From Pseudorhodobacter sp. PARRP1 (GTDB taxonomy: Bacteria > Pseudomonadota > Alphaproteobacteria > Rhodobacterales > Rhodobacteraceae), in the NCBI GenBank assembly GCA_002256245.1, contig NKIU01000001.1:1-64000 (forward strand): a stretch of DNA of 64,000 nucleotides. Reading direction: 5' to 3'. The notes beneath the pieces are model-generated. The model was not told the DNA's origin. It searched no databases and saw nothing but the letters and a program-made list of their open reading frames with translations. Positions within the stretch are counted from its first letter, which is position 1. Each line of letters opens with the position of its first letter. This document shows, piece after piece, positions 20,318 through 27,583 of this stretch. The translations under genes and the position numbers were made by a program.

Positions 20318-20419
20318 GGGTCTTTCCTTCTCTTGCTCCGCGTTCTGTGGCCGCTTTACGCGTTTGTGGGTTGCCCCGCCTCGAACAGCGCGCCCCCGTG
20401 GGGCGTCATGAAATAAAGA

Positions 20420-20445
20420 CCCGACGAGATTCGCACCTCGCCGGG
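20420..20445 (-). terminator. Terminator-like hairpin at the 5' end of the rplU leader
   Basis: Read leftward, a 9-bp stem (CCCGGCGAG with CTCGTCGGG, one G-U) with an 8-base loop is followed by TCTTTATTT. It begins within a base or two of the start predicted from the promoter at 20453-20481, about 100 nt before the rplU start. It could attenuate rplU-rpmA, stabilise the 5' end, or end read-through from the DUF2059 gene. Confidence 0.6.
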
Positions 20446-20452
20446 ATGCGCG

Positions 20453-20481
20453 CTTATGCGGCGGGCGAGGGGCGGTGTCAA
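20453..20481 (-). promoter_or_regulatory. rplU-rpmA promoter
   Basis: Read leftward, a perfect -35 TTGACA (20481-20476), a 17-bp spacer and a -10 CATAAG (20458-20453). Predicted start near 20446. This is the best promoter I see in the window and suits a highly expressed ribosomal operon. Confidence 0.75.
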
Positions 20482-20613
20482 GCCCGACAACGGGCAGGCC
20501 TGGGCTTTCATTTCGGCTTGAATCGCCCTGCCGGAGCATCCCTGCATGGGCCAAAGAAGCCTCCGGCGGGGATATTTAAGCACAGTGGATGAGCTAAGGC
20601 GCGGCTTGACGGA

Positions 20614-21459
20614 TCAGATATCCTGCCCTGCCATCAGGCGGCCCGCGGATTGGCCGAGTTCTTTCGACACCTGCACGAACATCGCATCAAAGGCTGTGAA
20701 CATCGCGCGGTTGGCCTTTTGGCCGACAGCGGTGCTTGAGAACGCAATATACTGGTCCAGCTCGTGATCGCTGAGCGGCTGATAGGCCAGCATCAGAAAC
20801 GGAAACAGCCATTCGGTGGTGTCACGCCGCACATCGGATTCCTGCCCCCAGACTTCGGCCAGCATGTCATCTTCCGGCATCGGTTGCGGGAAGGCACCGG
20901 CGTCATTCATGCCGCGGTAGAACGCAAGATTGCCGTTCAACGCGCCCATGACGTTGGATTCCACCAGATCATTGATCTCGGCAAAGCGGTTGATCTGAGC
21001 GGCGCGCGGCGTTTTGGCGGCTGCGAGCTTGCCCCAGGCCTGCGCCGCCGCTGCGGTTGCCTTGTCATCAAGCAGGGTTTTGCGGGCGTCAATTTCAAGG
21101 GCAAGGATCTTCTGGCCCAACGCGGTGCCAAAGAAATCGGTCATCGCCTGGCTGGTGGCGGGGTCATTCTGCAGCGCTTTGGTCAGGGCTGCATCAAAGA
21201 TCGCGTGCAGGCGTGGGGCATCATAAATGCGGCTGACCACCACGCCCCAGGCCGCACCGCCTTGGCCGGGGAACAGATCGGCCTCCATATCCTTGCCATT
21301 GGCCAGACCCTCGGTGCGCATCACCGCAATCAGCGAGTCGATCTTCAACGTCCGGGTCAGCGCCGCAATCTCGGGCCGCACGGATTGTGTCTGCGCCAGA
21401 ACGGGTGCTGCGGCAAGCGGCAGGGCAAGACAAAGCGAGAGCAACAGAGGGCGCAGCAT
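20614..21459 (-). CDS. Secreted DUF2059 domain protein
   Basis: A 281-residue protein with a clear signal peptide (MLRPLLLSLCLALPLAAAPVL, cleavage after about ALA-22) and an all-helical mature part. It resembles DUF2059 proteins, with TDFFGTALGQKILALE (about 114-129) and a second helical half with YIAFSSTAVGQKANRAMF (about 240-257), the two halves looking like an internal repeat. Periplasmic location is expected; function is unknown. The start at 21459 has AAAGG upstream; a frame opening at 21576 lacks homology. The gap to rplU holds a CCTCCGGCGGGG half-hairpin, the rplU promoter and its leader. Confidence 0.8.
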   Translation of the reverse strand: MLRPLLLSLCLALPLAAAPVLAQTQSVRPEIAALTRTLKIDSLIAVMRTEGLANGKDMEADLFPGQGGAAWGVVVSRIYDAPRLHAIFDAALTKALQNDPATSQAMTDFFGTALGQKILALEIDARKTLLDDKATAAAAQAWGKLAAAKTPRAAQINRFAEINDLVESNVMGALNGNLAFYRGMNDAGAFPQPMPEDDMLAEVWGQESDVRRDTTEWLFPFLMLAYQPLSDHELDQYIAFSSTAVGQKANRAMFTAFDAMFVQVSKELGQSAGRLMAGQDI

Positions 21460-21605
21460 GGCGGGCCTTTCGGGAGGGAACAGCGCCATAGCTACGGCGT
21501 TGCGACGGCGCTGCCAAGGCCGGGCCGGACACGGGTTGGTGAGCATCGGCAAAGCCCCGCGCAGCCCAAGCGGCAAACTCTTTGCACGAAGCGGTGAAAT
21601 CGGGG

Positions 21606-21634
21606 TTGCAAGCCCTGCCCGACCCCGCTAAATC
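21606..21634 (+). promoter_or_regulatory. Candidate tRNA-Ser promoter
   Basis: TTGCAA (21606-21611), a 17-bp spacer and TAAATC (21629-21634), placed 21 bp before the mature tRNA 5' end. The spacing and position are good; the box matches are moderate. Confidence 0.42.
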
Positions 21635-21655
21635 CGCCGACACGATCCCTACCGC

Positions 21656-21745
21656 GGAGAGGTGGCAGAGTGGTCGAATGCGGCGGTCTCGAAAACCGTT
21701 GTCGGTTTGCGCCGACCCAGGGTTCGAATCCCTGTCTCTCCGCCA
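21656..21745 (+). tRNA. tRNA-Ser (anticodon CGA)
   Basis: A 90-nt class II tRNA. The acceptor stem GGAGAGG pairs with TCTCTCC before G and an encoded CCA (21743-21745). The D arm starts TGGCAGAGTGG. The anticodon loop CTCGAAA gives CGA, reading UCG. A long variable arm GTCGGTTTGCGCCGAC marks it as Ser, and the T arm contains GGTTCGAATCC. The decayed island immediately downstream suggests it served as an integration target. Confidence 0.97.
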
Positions 21746-21883
21746 GTCATCCTTGAAATCATTGGATAATTTGGGGACTATCTCATCAAACCCCACAATC
21801 CACCCCGATTTGGTAAAATCCTTGGTCAATGTCGGTGAAATGCTCTGCCCCTTAAAGCAAGCATTCTGGGAAGGTCGCGGTTC

Positions 21884-22960
21884 TTAAACTGCACCCATCC
21901 CATCGTCGAACGTCGACACCAAACTCAGCAGTTTGCCGATAATCCGTTCCACAACTGATTTGCGTTCAAGAATCTTGGGCTTTACTGCCAAAGCCTCAAC
22001 GATCTCGCCTTGCAATGGGCGCTTTCCAGAAAAATGATACTGTTCGATCATTGCTCTGAACGCCAAAGGGTCGATGCGTTCCGCCTCGCAGATGTCCTCA
22101 ATCGCGCTTAACCTTTCGACATTCCAAAAGTCAGCAAACGCCGCCTGAACATCTTGCCCCGCGGTTAGGGAGGGCATGTGCTGTTCTATGAACTTTTCGA
22201 TAAGGTCGCGCTTACTCCGTAGGTGCCGTTCGCTGCCCAAGAGATCAGCAACCAGTTTCCGCTTCGCCGTCGATGCACCGCGAATCTTTGGGTCCAAGCT
22301 GGGGGCGCAGCGCCATCAGCACCTTGTCGCTTTCGTGCAGCACGATGTATTTCGCCACCATCTTCGACATGTGGCACTTTTCAAGGAAGGCATCGGCGAA
22401 GGCGTCGATCTGGGTGATCAGGGTGTTGTCTTCACTGGCCCAATAAAAGGTCTGCTTGAAATCCTGATCGCGGTTGTTGGCGTAGTATTTCGTGTTCACC
22501 CCGTTCGAGATGACAAACAACTGCACATACTGGAACAGGCCCGCGTCGGCCCAATACGAATGGCGCTGATAGCGGTTGATCTGGTTGAAGGCCTCTTTCA
22601 GCTCTAACCCGCGCCGCTTTAGCTCGATCTGCACAAGGGGCAGGCCGTTGACCAAAAGCGTGATGTCATAGCGGGTTTTGTGGTGGCCCTCGACGGTCAC
22701 CTGCGTCGTTACCTGATACTGGTTGCGACACCATTCGTCGCAATTCAGCAACTGGATATAGGCCGAGGTGCCATCATCTTGCGCCAGATGCATCCGCCCG
22801 CGCAGAGTTTTGGCGCGTTCAAACACATTGCCCTTGTCCAGATGGTTCAGCACGCGGGCAAATTCGGTGTCAGACAAGGTGATGTTGTTCTGGATGCCCA
22901 GTTGCGCGCGCAGGTTGGCGTGCAGGGCGGTTATGTCTGGGATGGTGACAGGGGCATAAT
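21884..22960 (-). pseudogene. hsdR: HsdR (type I restriction R subunit), helicase core deleted
   Basis: Two ends of one HsdR are joined with the middle missing. About 22960-22312 encodes the N-terminal nuclease region: TRYDITLLVNGLPLVQIELKR is the PD-(D/E)xK core, with NQINRYQRHS and VQLFVISNG after it. It runs to LHESDKVLMALRP, where a normal HsdR goes on into the ATP-binding helicase. Here the frame switches near 22312 into the C-terminal region, ending at 21884 (RKLVADLLGSERHLRSKRDL, EQYHFSGKRPLQGE). Walker motifs are absent and the first 20-30 residues are also lost. Roughly two thirds of a usual 1,000-residue HsdR is gone, so it cannot restrict DNA. No intact hsdM or hsdS is nearby. Confidence 0.88.
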
Positions 22961-23105
22961 GCGTGACTTGTAGCCTTATTCGCCTGCCAACCATTTGAAG
23001 AACGCCTTCAACGCGCGAAGGGTGCCGTCGATAGTTGCCTTTGACAAAGCCTTGCCCGTGCGTCTGTTCTTTTCTGCCTCTAGCTTTCTCCAAGAGATTT
23101 GCCGC
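22960..23105 (-). pseudogene. Tyrosine integrase fragment, N-terminal domain
   Basis: One reading frame of this segment, read leftward, gives LEAEKNRRTGKALSKATIDG followed by LRALKAFFKWLAGE, then a TAA stop, then GYKSRI. This matches the SAM-like core-binding domain of site-specific integrases, where GE is normally followed by P-GYKSR. A premature stop therefore replaces one codon, and the gene breaks off into hsdR sequence near 22960. Only this domain is present; the catalytic domain is not. It is not the same protein as the C-terminal integrase piece at 23298-23555. Confidence 0.68.
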
Positions 23106-23297
23106 TGCATTCATGATTTCGGATGGTTGGTAGTTTTCTGGCCCGACTCGGTCAAATTCCAGTTTTTCAATGTTCGCGATCATAAGGCCCTGCAACTGAT
23201 CTCGCGGGCTTTCGGGAAAGTGAAACGCGGCGAGCATTCGATGATATGCATTGTTTGCCAAGTTTATGCCGTCGTCAGAAAGGACAATATGGCGCAT
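23050..23297 (-). pseudogene. Unidentified protein, 5' fragment
   Basis: An ORF begins with ATG at 23297, immediately after the stop of the integrase fragment, and reads MRHIVLSDDGINLANNAYHR with a helical, moderately charged composition for about 80 codons. It then runs out of its own frame into the integrase and hsdR remnants. I do not recognise the family. The tight junction TGA-ATG with the preceding integrase frame suggests it was the next gene in the original element. Its 3' part is lost. Confidence 0.5.
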
Positions 23298-23555
23298 TCA
23301 GAGCCTCACGATCTTTGCTTCCTTGCGCTCGTCGGCAAGGAACGCACCCCATTCTCGCATCATCCGCCGACGTTTCTCGATCATGTCACCACGGCGATAT
23401 GCTGCTTCAACAGCGTTGCTGATCCTATGCGCCAAGGCGGCTTCCGCCTTCTCGCCGGGATAATTTGCCTTTTCGGCAATCCAATCGCGGAAAGCAGATC
23501 GCAGGCCGTGCGGAACGGCAGGGCATTTTGACAGGTCCCGGCCGTTCGCCGCCAT
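23298..23555 (-). pseudogene. Phage-type tyrosine integrase, C-terminal fragment
   Basis: About 85 codons of a prophage-style integrase C-terminus: PHGLRSAFRDW contains the catalytic HxxR, ALAHRI the next conserved His, and EAAYRRGD the nucleophile Tyr, followed by the EKRRRMMREWGAFL tail. The N-terminal arm, core-binding domain and first catalytic Arg are missing. The sequence becomes IS3 orfA in another frame near 23535-23545. Such integrases commonly insert at tRNA genes, which fits the tRNA-Ser about 1.6 kb away. Confidence 0.85.
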
Positions 23556-23793
23556 CGCGCTGGACCGGTCGCATCCAGACGCGAAGGCTGTCCGGAGAGC
23601 AGCCCAATTTGCCCGCGATCGCTGTCAGCGCCGCAGCTTCGCTTTGATACTCATCGCGGTGTTCCATCGCCAGCCGCACCGCACGCTCGCGAAACTCGGG
23701 TGAATACGGCTTCAAGGTCTTCTTCTTTGATGCCTGTTCCACAGCGGGCAATTCTCGGAGAGTTTTGCCCTCCGGCAAACCCGGCGCGGTTCA
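23535..23793 (-). mobile_element. IS3-family remnant (left end and partial orfA)
   Basis: Read leftward, the left inverted repeat TGAACCGCGCCGGGTTTGCC begins at 23793. OrfA follows with KPYSPEFRERAVRLAMEH, then the helix-turn-helix LTAIAGKLGCSPDSLRVWMR, to QRDGGERPGP. There it breaks into the integrase fragment. OrfB and the right end are absent, so the element cannot move. It also truncates the 3' end of the gene at 23712-24347, showing that the insertion came after that gene was in place. Confidence 0.82.
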
Positions 23794-24347
23794 CTTTGAC
23801 AATAAGCGAAAATTTCAACAACCGCCTGCGGGTTTCCACAGGCTAAGGACAATATTTGCGGCGGTTCGGGAATTCGATCTACAGTTCCAACCGTGAGGGA
23901 AAATGGGTCCGCCATCACAATGTCCCCGTCCCACCAGCCGTAGCCGACACCCAGCGTCGGGCGCACGCTGCTGGTGCAAGCAAAGACCGGCTGCATGATG
24001 GCTTTGGCAACTTCCAGCAAGTTGGCAGGGTTCTTGCCGGCGTCGCACACGCATAGGATAAGGCGGGGCCGCCCGACTGAACCACCAAAAAATCTTTGTG
24101 ACGGCACCAAGCGGCTTAACGTGGCTTCGGCATCGCGGGGCGTTGAGATGCCGCCGAACCTGTCGGGCCCGACCGAAAACGCGCCGCCGACACCGTGCGC
24201 GTAGAGCACAAGCTCTTGCAGCATGCGCGGTTCACAAACGGCGGCCACATTCGACACCAGATCGGCGACAGAGGTGACGGTAAAGTCGGTGCCGAAGGTC
24301 AACCAAGTTGTGATATCGTCGCTATTAGACTTTGCTTTCAAAAACAT
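23712..24347 (-). CDS. Possible caspase-like/DUF4347-like protein, truncated by IS
   Basis: The frame encodes 211 codons, of which about 185 precede the IS end at 23793. A hydrophobic strand followed by LVLYAHGVGGAFSVG (about 46-60) and a second strand LILCVCDAGKN (about 95-105) give the His-Gly and Cys-containing pattern of clan CD (caspase-like) folds and of DUF4347 domains. VFACTSSVRPTLGVG follows at about the right distance. The start at 24347 has AAGGAT before it; a TTG frame opening at 24566 is less likely. Composition is less GC-rich than the chromosome average. The assignment is by pattern only. The neighbouring RTX genes are suggestive, since DUF4347 often sits in large secreted RTX proteins. 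Confidence 0.5.
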   Translation of the reverse strand: MFLKAKSNSDDITTWLTFGTDFTVTSVADLVSNVAAVCEPRMLQELVLYAHGVGGAFSVGPDRFGGISTPRDAEATLSRLVPSQRFFGGSVGRPRLILCVCDAGKNPANLLEVAKAIMQPVFACTSSVRPTLGVGYGWWDGDIVMADPFSLTVGTVDRIPEPPQILSLACGNPQAVVEIFAYCQSEPRRVCRRAKLSENCPLWNRHQRRRP

Positions 24348-24566
24348 AGGTTGATCCTTCCCCAAAAATCTGGTGCCAAGGCTTCGATCAAATGTCGCCG
24401 ATAAAATGTAGACCAACGACGGTCGGTAGCAGGATTTAGCGTTCTGATTCCGGACCGCGACTTCAGCATATACCACTTTTTGATTTTTCGCGTTGCTTCT
24501 CTTTCGAACGCTTTTGAACGACGTGGATGACGCTGCCACCTGCAACTGGCCAGAAAGGCAGCACAA

Positions 24567-25061
24567 GGCACCAAGCAGGCAGGTTTGGGTCGATATTTTC
24601 GATGACGCTGACCAGCAAACTTATGGCAGCCTAATTTTGGGCACCTGCGCCGGGAACATGACCAAGTGGCGCATCGTTGGAAGGTGCGGGAGAGGGCTTG
24701 TTTTGCATCACTCCCCGATCGAAACTATCGGGCGCGCTAAGCTGCTCACCTGCAACCTGCCCTGCGATGAAGGGGCCGACACCTTAGGATCAGAACGCCT
24801 GACCGCTGCCGTGCCCGACAGCTTCGCCCAACGTCGCGCACAAAGGGCCAGCGTCACCGCCTGACGAACCTGCCCCAACGTGGCCTATGCGGGCAAAGCG
24901 CCGCTGTGCGCTTCAGCTAAGTGGTGAGCGCGGGCGATGACGCTTTCGTCAATCACCCAACACTGAAAGCGCTCCAAACTGGCCGAGTTCTACGCGGCCC
25001 CGGTGGCAGGGATTTGCGCCGCCATTGACACCGCATCGCGGCGCAGAGGAGGCCGCAGCGG
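24567..25061. other. Gene-poor stretch between island and RTX gene
   Basis: I find no gene I can support. A rightward frame of about 120 codons (24493-24864) overlaps the upstream region of the leftward gene and has no family resemblance. Several stops interrupt each frame between 24860 and 25060. The sequence may be eroded coding DNA. No repeat or attachment-site copy of the tRNA 3' end was seen here. Confidence 0.4.
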
Positions 25062-26924
25062 TCACAGAATAAGGTCGGTGCTTGCGTCAAACGCCGTGCC
25101 CACCCCGGTCAGGTCAATCTGACGGTCCACGCCCAGATTGGCGTCGATGTTGATCTGCAACCGCGACAGGCCGGCATCCCAGCGGATCTGCCCCGCCCCG
25201 GTGAACGCCCCGGTGACAAAGGTCAGCCCCAGCCCGGCAAAACTGACCTGATCGACGCCCGACACAAAATCGGTGATCCGGTCGCGCGACGCGTTGCCGG
25301 TGTCGTTGAACGCCAGGAACACAAACAGATCCGCCCCCGTCCCCCCGGTCATCGTGTCAAACCCGGCCCCGCCCACCAGCGTATCCGCCCCGCTGCCGCC
25401 AACCAGGCTGTCATTGCCCACCCCGCCCAGCAGGCTGTCGGCCCCGATGCCGCCATAGAGCCTGTCGTTGCCGGCCCCACCGTCCAGCGTATCGTTACCG
25501 CCGCTACCTTCCAGCTCATCCTGCCCCGCGCCGCCCGCCAACAGGTTCGCGTAGGCGTCGCCGTACAATTGGTCGCCAAAGGCCGAGCCGGTGACGTTCT
25601 CGATCCCGATAAACACGTCGGCGAAGGCATCGCCAATGAAGCCGCCCCCGTTTGTAAGATCGACACCCACGGCGCTGGCCGAGCTTGCATAGGACAAGGT
25701 GTCGATCCCCTCGCCGCCATCAATCGAATCGATCCCGACCCCGGCCCCGTCGATCAACATATCGTTGCCCTCGCCGCCCGATAGCGAGTCGGCACCACTG
25801 CCACCATCCAGGGTGTCGTTACCCTCGCCACCGGACAGATTGTCGGCTCCATCACCGCCATACAACTGGTCGCGACCGATGCCACCGTCCAGCACATCAT
25901 CCCCGCCACCGCCATAGAGACGGTCGTTCTGCGCACCGCCATACAGGGCGTCACTCTCATCACCACCGTCCAGCATATCGTTGCCAGTGCCGCCATACAG
26001 GGTTTCGGTGCCCCCACCACCCGTCAGCGTATCATGGCCCGCGTCACCATAAAGCTGGCCGCCATTCGGGGAATTGGACGAGACGCTCAGGTTGTCATTC
26101 CCCGCCCCGCCATAGAGGACTTCGGCGCCGGTTGCTGTAGCAATGTCCGCGCGGCCCCTCAGCACGTCATTCCCTTCACCGCCATACATCAGGCTTGCGC
26201 TGGACATATTGCCGGTCAGCAGATCGTTGCCGGTGCCGCCATACATTTGCCCACGTTCGCTCAGCGCCAAGTCATCATCGCCGCTACCACCATAGAGGCT
26301 ATCGGTATCAAAGCCCCCGCGCAGGATGTCATTGCCGGTGCCGCCATAGAGCGTGTCGTTGCCAGACCCGCCATCGATGCTGTCGTTGCCCGCATTGCCC
26401 AGCAGGCTGTCGTGGCCGTCGCCGCCGAAGATCGTGTCGCGCCCGCTGCCCGCTTGCAGCACGACATCGTCGCCGTCGCCCAGAATGTAGGTGTTGTTGC
26501 GGATCAGCGCCAGGCTGTGGCTTTCGGCACTGTCGCCCGGTCCGTGCCGGTCGATGCCAGCCGTGCCGTTGATCGTATAGGTCAACCCCCGGAACAGGTT
26601 TTCCAGCGCGAACTGGTTGGTGCCCTCGACATCCGCCCGCGTCGCGTTGCGCAGCGTGGCCGCCGACATCGCCAGATCGGTGAATGAGCAGATCGCGCCC
26701 GCGCCCTGGTCAATGGTGATCGCAGCCACAGTGCCTGCGTTGATATAGTCAACACCCCCGATGTTGGTGATCCCGAACCCGGTGCCCGTCAGGGTAAAGG
26801 TGGTGGAGCCATCGGAAATCACGATCTGGGTGGATGAACTGGCGGTGATCACCGAATAATCCATCGCGGTGACCAACAGCAGCGCGTATTCAACGCTGAT
26901 CGAGAAAAGGTTCAAACTGGGCAT
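25062..26924 (-). CDS. RTX calcium-binding secreted protein
   Basis: A 620-residue protein with roughly thirty GGxGxDxLx nonapeptides between about residues 150 and 570, interrupted by short non-repeat inserts. These form calcium-bound parallel beta-rolls after export. The first 130 residues are Ser/Thr/Gly-rich without catalytic motifs. The C-terminal 75 residues (DRITDFVSGVDQVSF, LSRLQINIDAN) match the M10-type C-terminal region that carries the uncleaved type I secretion signal. There is no Sec signal peptide. The start at 26924 has GGAGAA upstream. No HlyB/HlyD transporter is encoded in the window. It may be an adhesin, surface-layer or enzyme-less RTX protein. Confidence 0.85.
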   Translation of the reverse strand: MPSLNLFSISVEYALLLVTAMDYSVITASSSTQIVISDGSTTFTLTGTGFGITNIGGVDYINAGTVAAITIDQGAGAICSFTDLAMSAATLRNATRADVEGTNQFALENLFRGLTYTINGTAGIDRHGPGDSAESHSLALIRNNTYILGDGDDVVLQAGSGRDTIFGGDGHDSLLGNAGNDSIDGGSGNDTLYGGTGNDILRGGFDTDSLYGGSGDDDLALSERGQMYGGTGNDLLTGNMSSASLMYGGEGNDVLRGRADIATATGAEVLYGGAGNDNLSVSSNSPNGGQLYGDAGHDTLTGGGGTETLYGGTGNDMLDGGDESDALYGGAQNDRLYGGGGDDVLDGGIGRDQLYGGDGADNLSGGEGNDTLDGGSGADSLSGGEGNDMLIDGAGVGIDSIDGGEGIDTLSYASSASAVGVDLTNGGGFIGDAFADVFIGIENVTGSAFGDQLYGDAYANLLAGGAGQDELEGSGGNDTLDGGAGNDRLYGGIGADSLLGGVGNDSLVGGSGADTLVGGAGFDTMTGGTGADLFVFLAFNDTGNASRDRITDFVSGVDQVSFAGLGLTFVTGAFTGAGQIRWDAGLSRLQINIDANLGVDRQIDLTGVGTAFDASTDLIL

Positions 26925-27090
26925 GGCAATGTTCTCCGGGTGCAAAAATGGTTTGCGGATATATCGCCTGCCAACCGGAACCTGCCGCCGCAACCAGCGT
27001 CCCGAAGGGCTTTGCCAAACCAAGGCCGCCTGAATTGGCCAGCCCACTTGCACCACCCCGCTTGCAGCCTGCACCGGGATTGGCTGCAGA

Positions 27091-27309
27091 TCAATAACCT
27101 TGCCAACCCTGCACGATCAGATCGCTGCCCGCGTCCAACGCCGCGATGACCAAGGACAGCCCTAGCGCCGCGACATTGGCCTGATCGACAGCCAAGGTGC
27201 AATCGGTGATCAGGCCGCCTGCTCCGGTGGCAATGGCTGCCACGGCCAGCAGGCTGTCGTTGCCGATGCCGCCATGGATCGCGTCAAAGCCGGAAAAGCC
27301 GGTGATCAA
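27091..27309 (-). pseudogene. Stump of a second RTX gene
   Basis: About 72 codons read GFSGFDAIHGGIGNDSLLAV, one full and one partial RTX nonapeptide, and end in LDAGSDLIVQGWQGY, which resembles RTX C-termini. It has only a TTG as possible start and no ribosome binding site, so it is best read as the 3' remnant of a larger RTX gene. It ends about 165 bp upstream of the intact RTX gene on the same strand, which suggests a former tandem pair. Confidence 0.6.
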
Positions 27310-27517
27310 ACCGCCACGCCTCGTTTGCGGGGTTTAGCTTTGGCTGAGGGTGTTGGTGTAAGCGGCGCTCGGGCGTTTGGTGTGCGCGCATCAGCGCGGG
27401 CGGGCTGCGCAGACGGGGCGGGCCTGCCGCGCTTTTCGTGGCGCAAATGGGCGTTGACCTGGCGCAGAGGCTGAGTCATCATCCTTGCAAATACCGGCAT
27501 ATGTCGGATGGCATTCG

Positions 27518-27570
27518 CGCCTCGCGGTTTGGACCTTTGTGAAAGGGTTCAGCGCGGGGCGTTTTTATTT
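27518..27570 (+). terminator. Intrinsic terminator in the amide-operon leader
   Basis: CGCCTCGCG (27518-27526) pairs with CGCGGGGCG (27553-27561) through nine pairs, one G-U, followed directly by TTTTTATTT (27562-27570). The loop contains a smaller ACCTTT/AAAGGGT hairpin. It lies only 14 bases before the amiC start, and the next gene encodes an ANTAR antiterminator. An upstream hairpin, CCGGC-ATAT-GTCGG (27494-27507), may be part of the antitermination target. This arrangement is the hallmark of AmiR/NasR-type control. Confidence 0.75.
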
Positions 27571-27583
27571 GGGGCGGTGCAGG

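Noticed and set aside
22245-23297. A single 350-codon protein spanning unknown, integrase and HsdR sequence
   Set aside because: It joins three unrelated parts; the integrase part reads properly only in another frame, so the fusion is accidental.
24493-24864. A 123-codon rightward ORF between the island and RTX gene
   Set aside because: No recognisable domain, overlaps the upstream region of a leftward gene, and flanking frames are full of stops.
21746-25061. Second copy of the tRNA-Ser 3' end as an attR site
   Set aside because: I found no repeat of the T-arm/acceptor sequence in the island by eye; it may have been lost with the deletions.
27494-27507. Hairpin as a canonical ANTAR hexaloop site
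   Set aside because: The loop can be drawn as four or six bases but does not show the expected A1/G4 pattern; kept only as a possible element.
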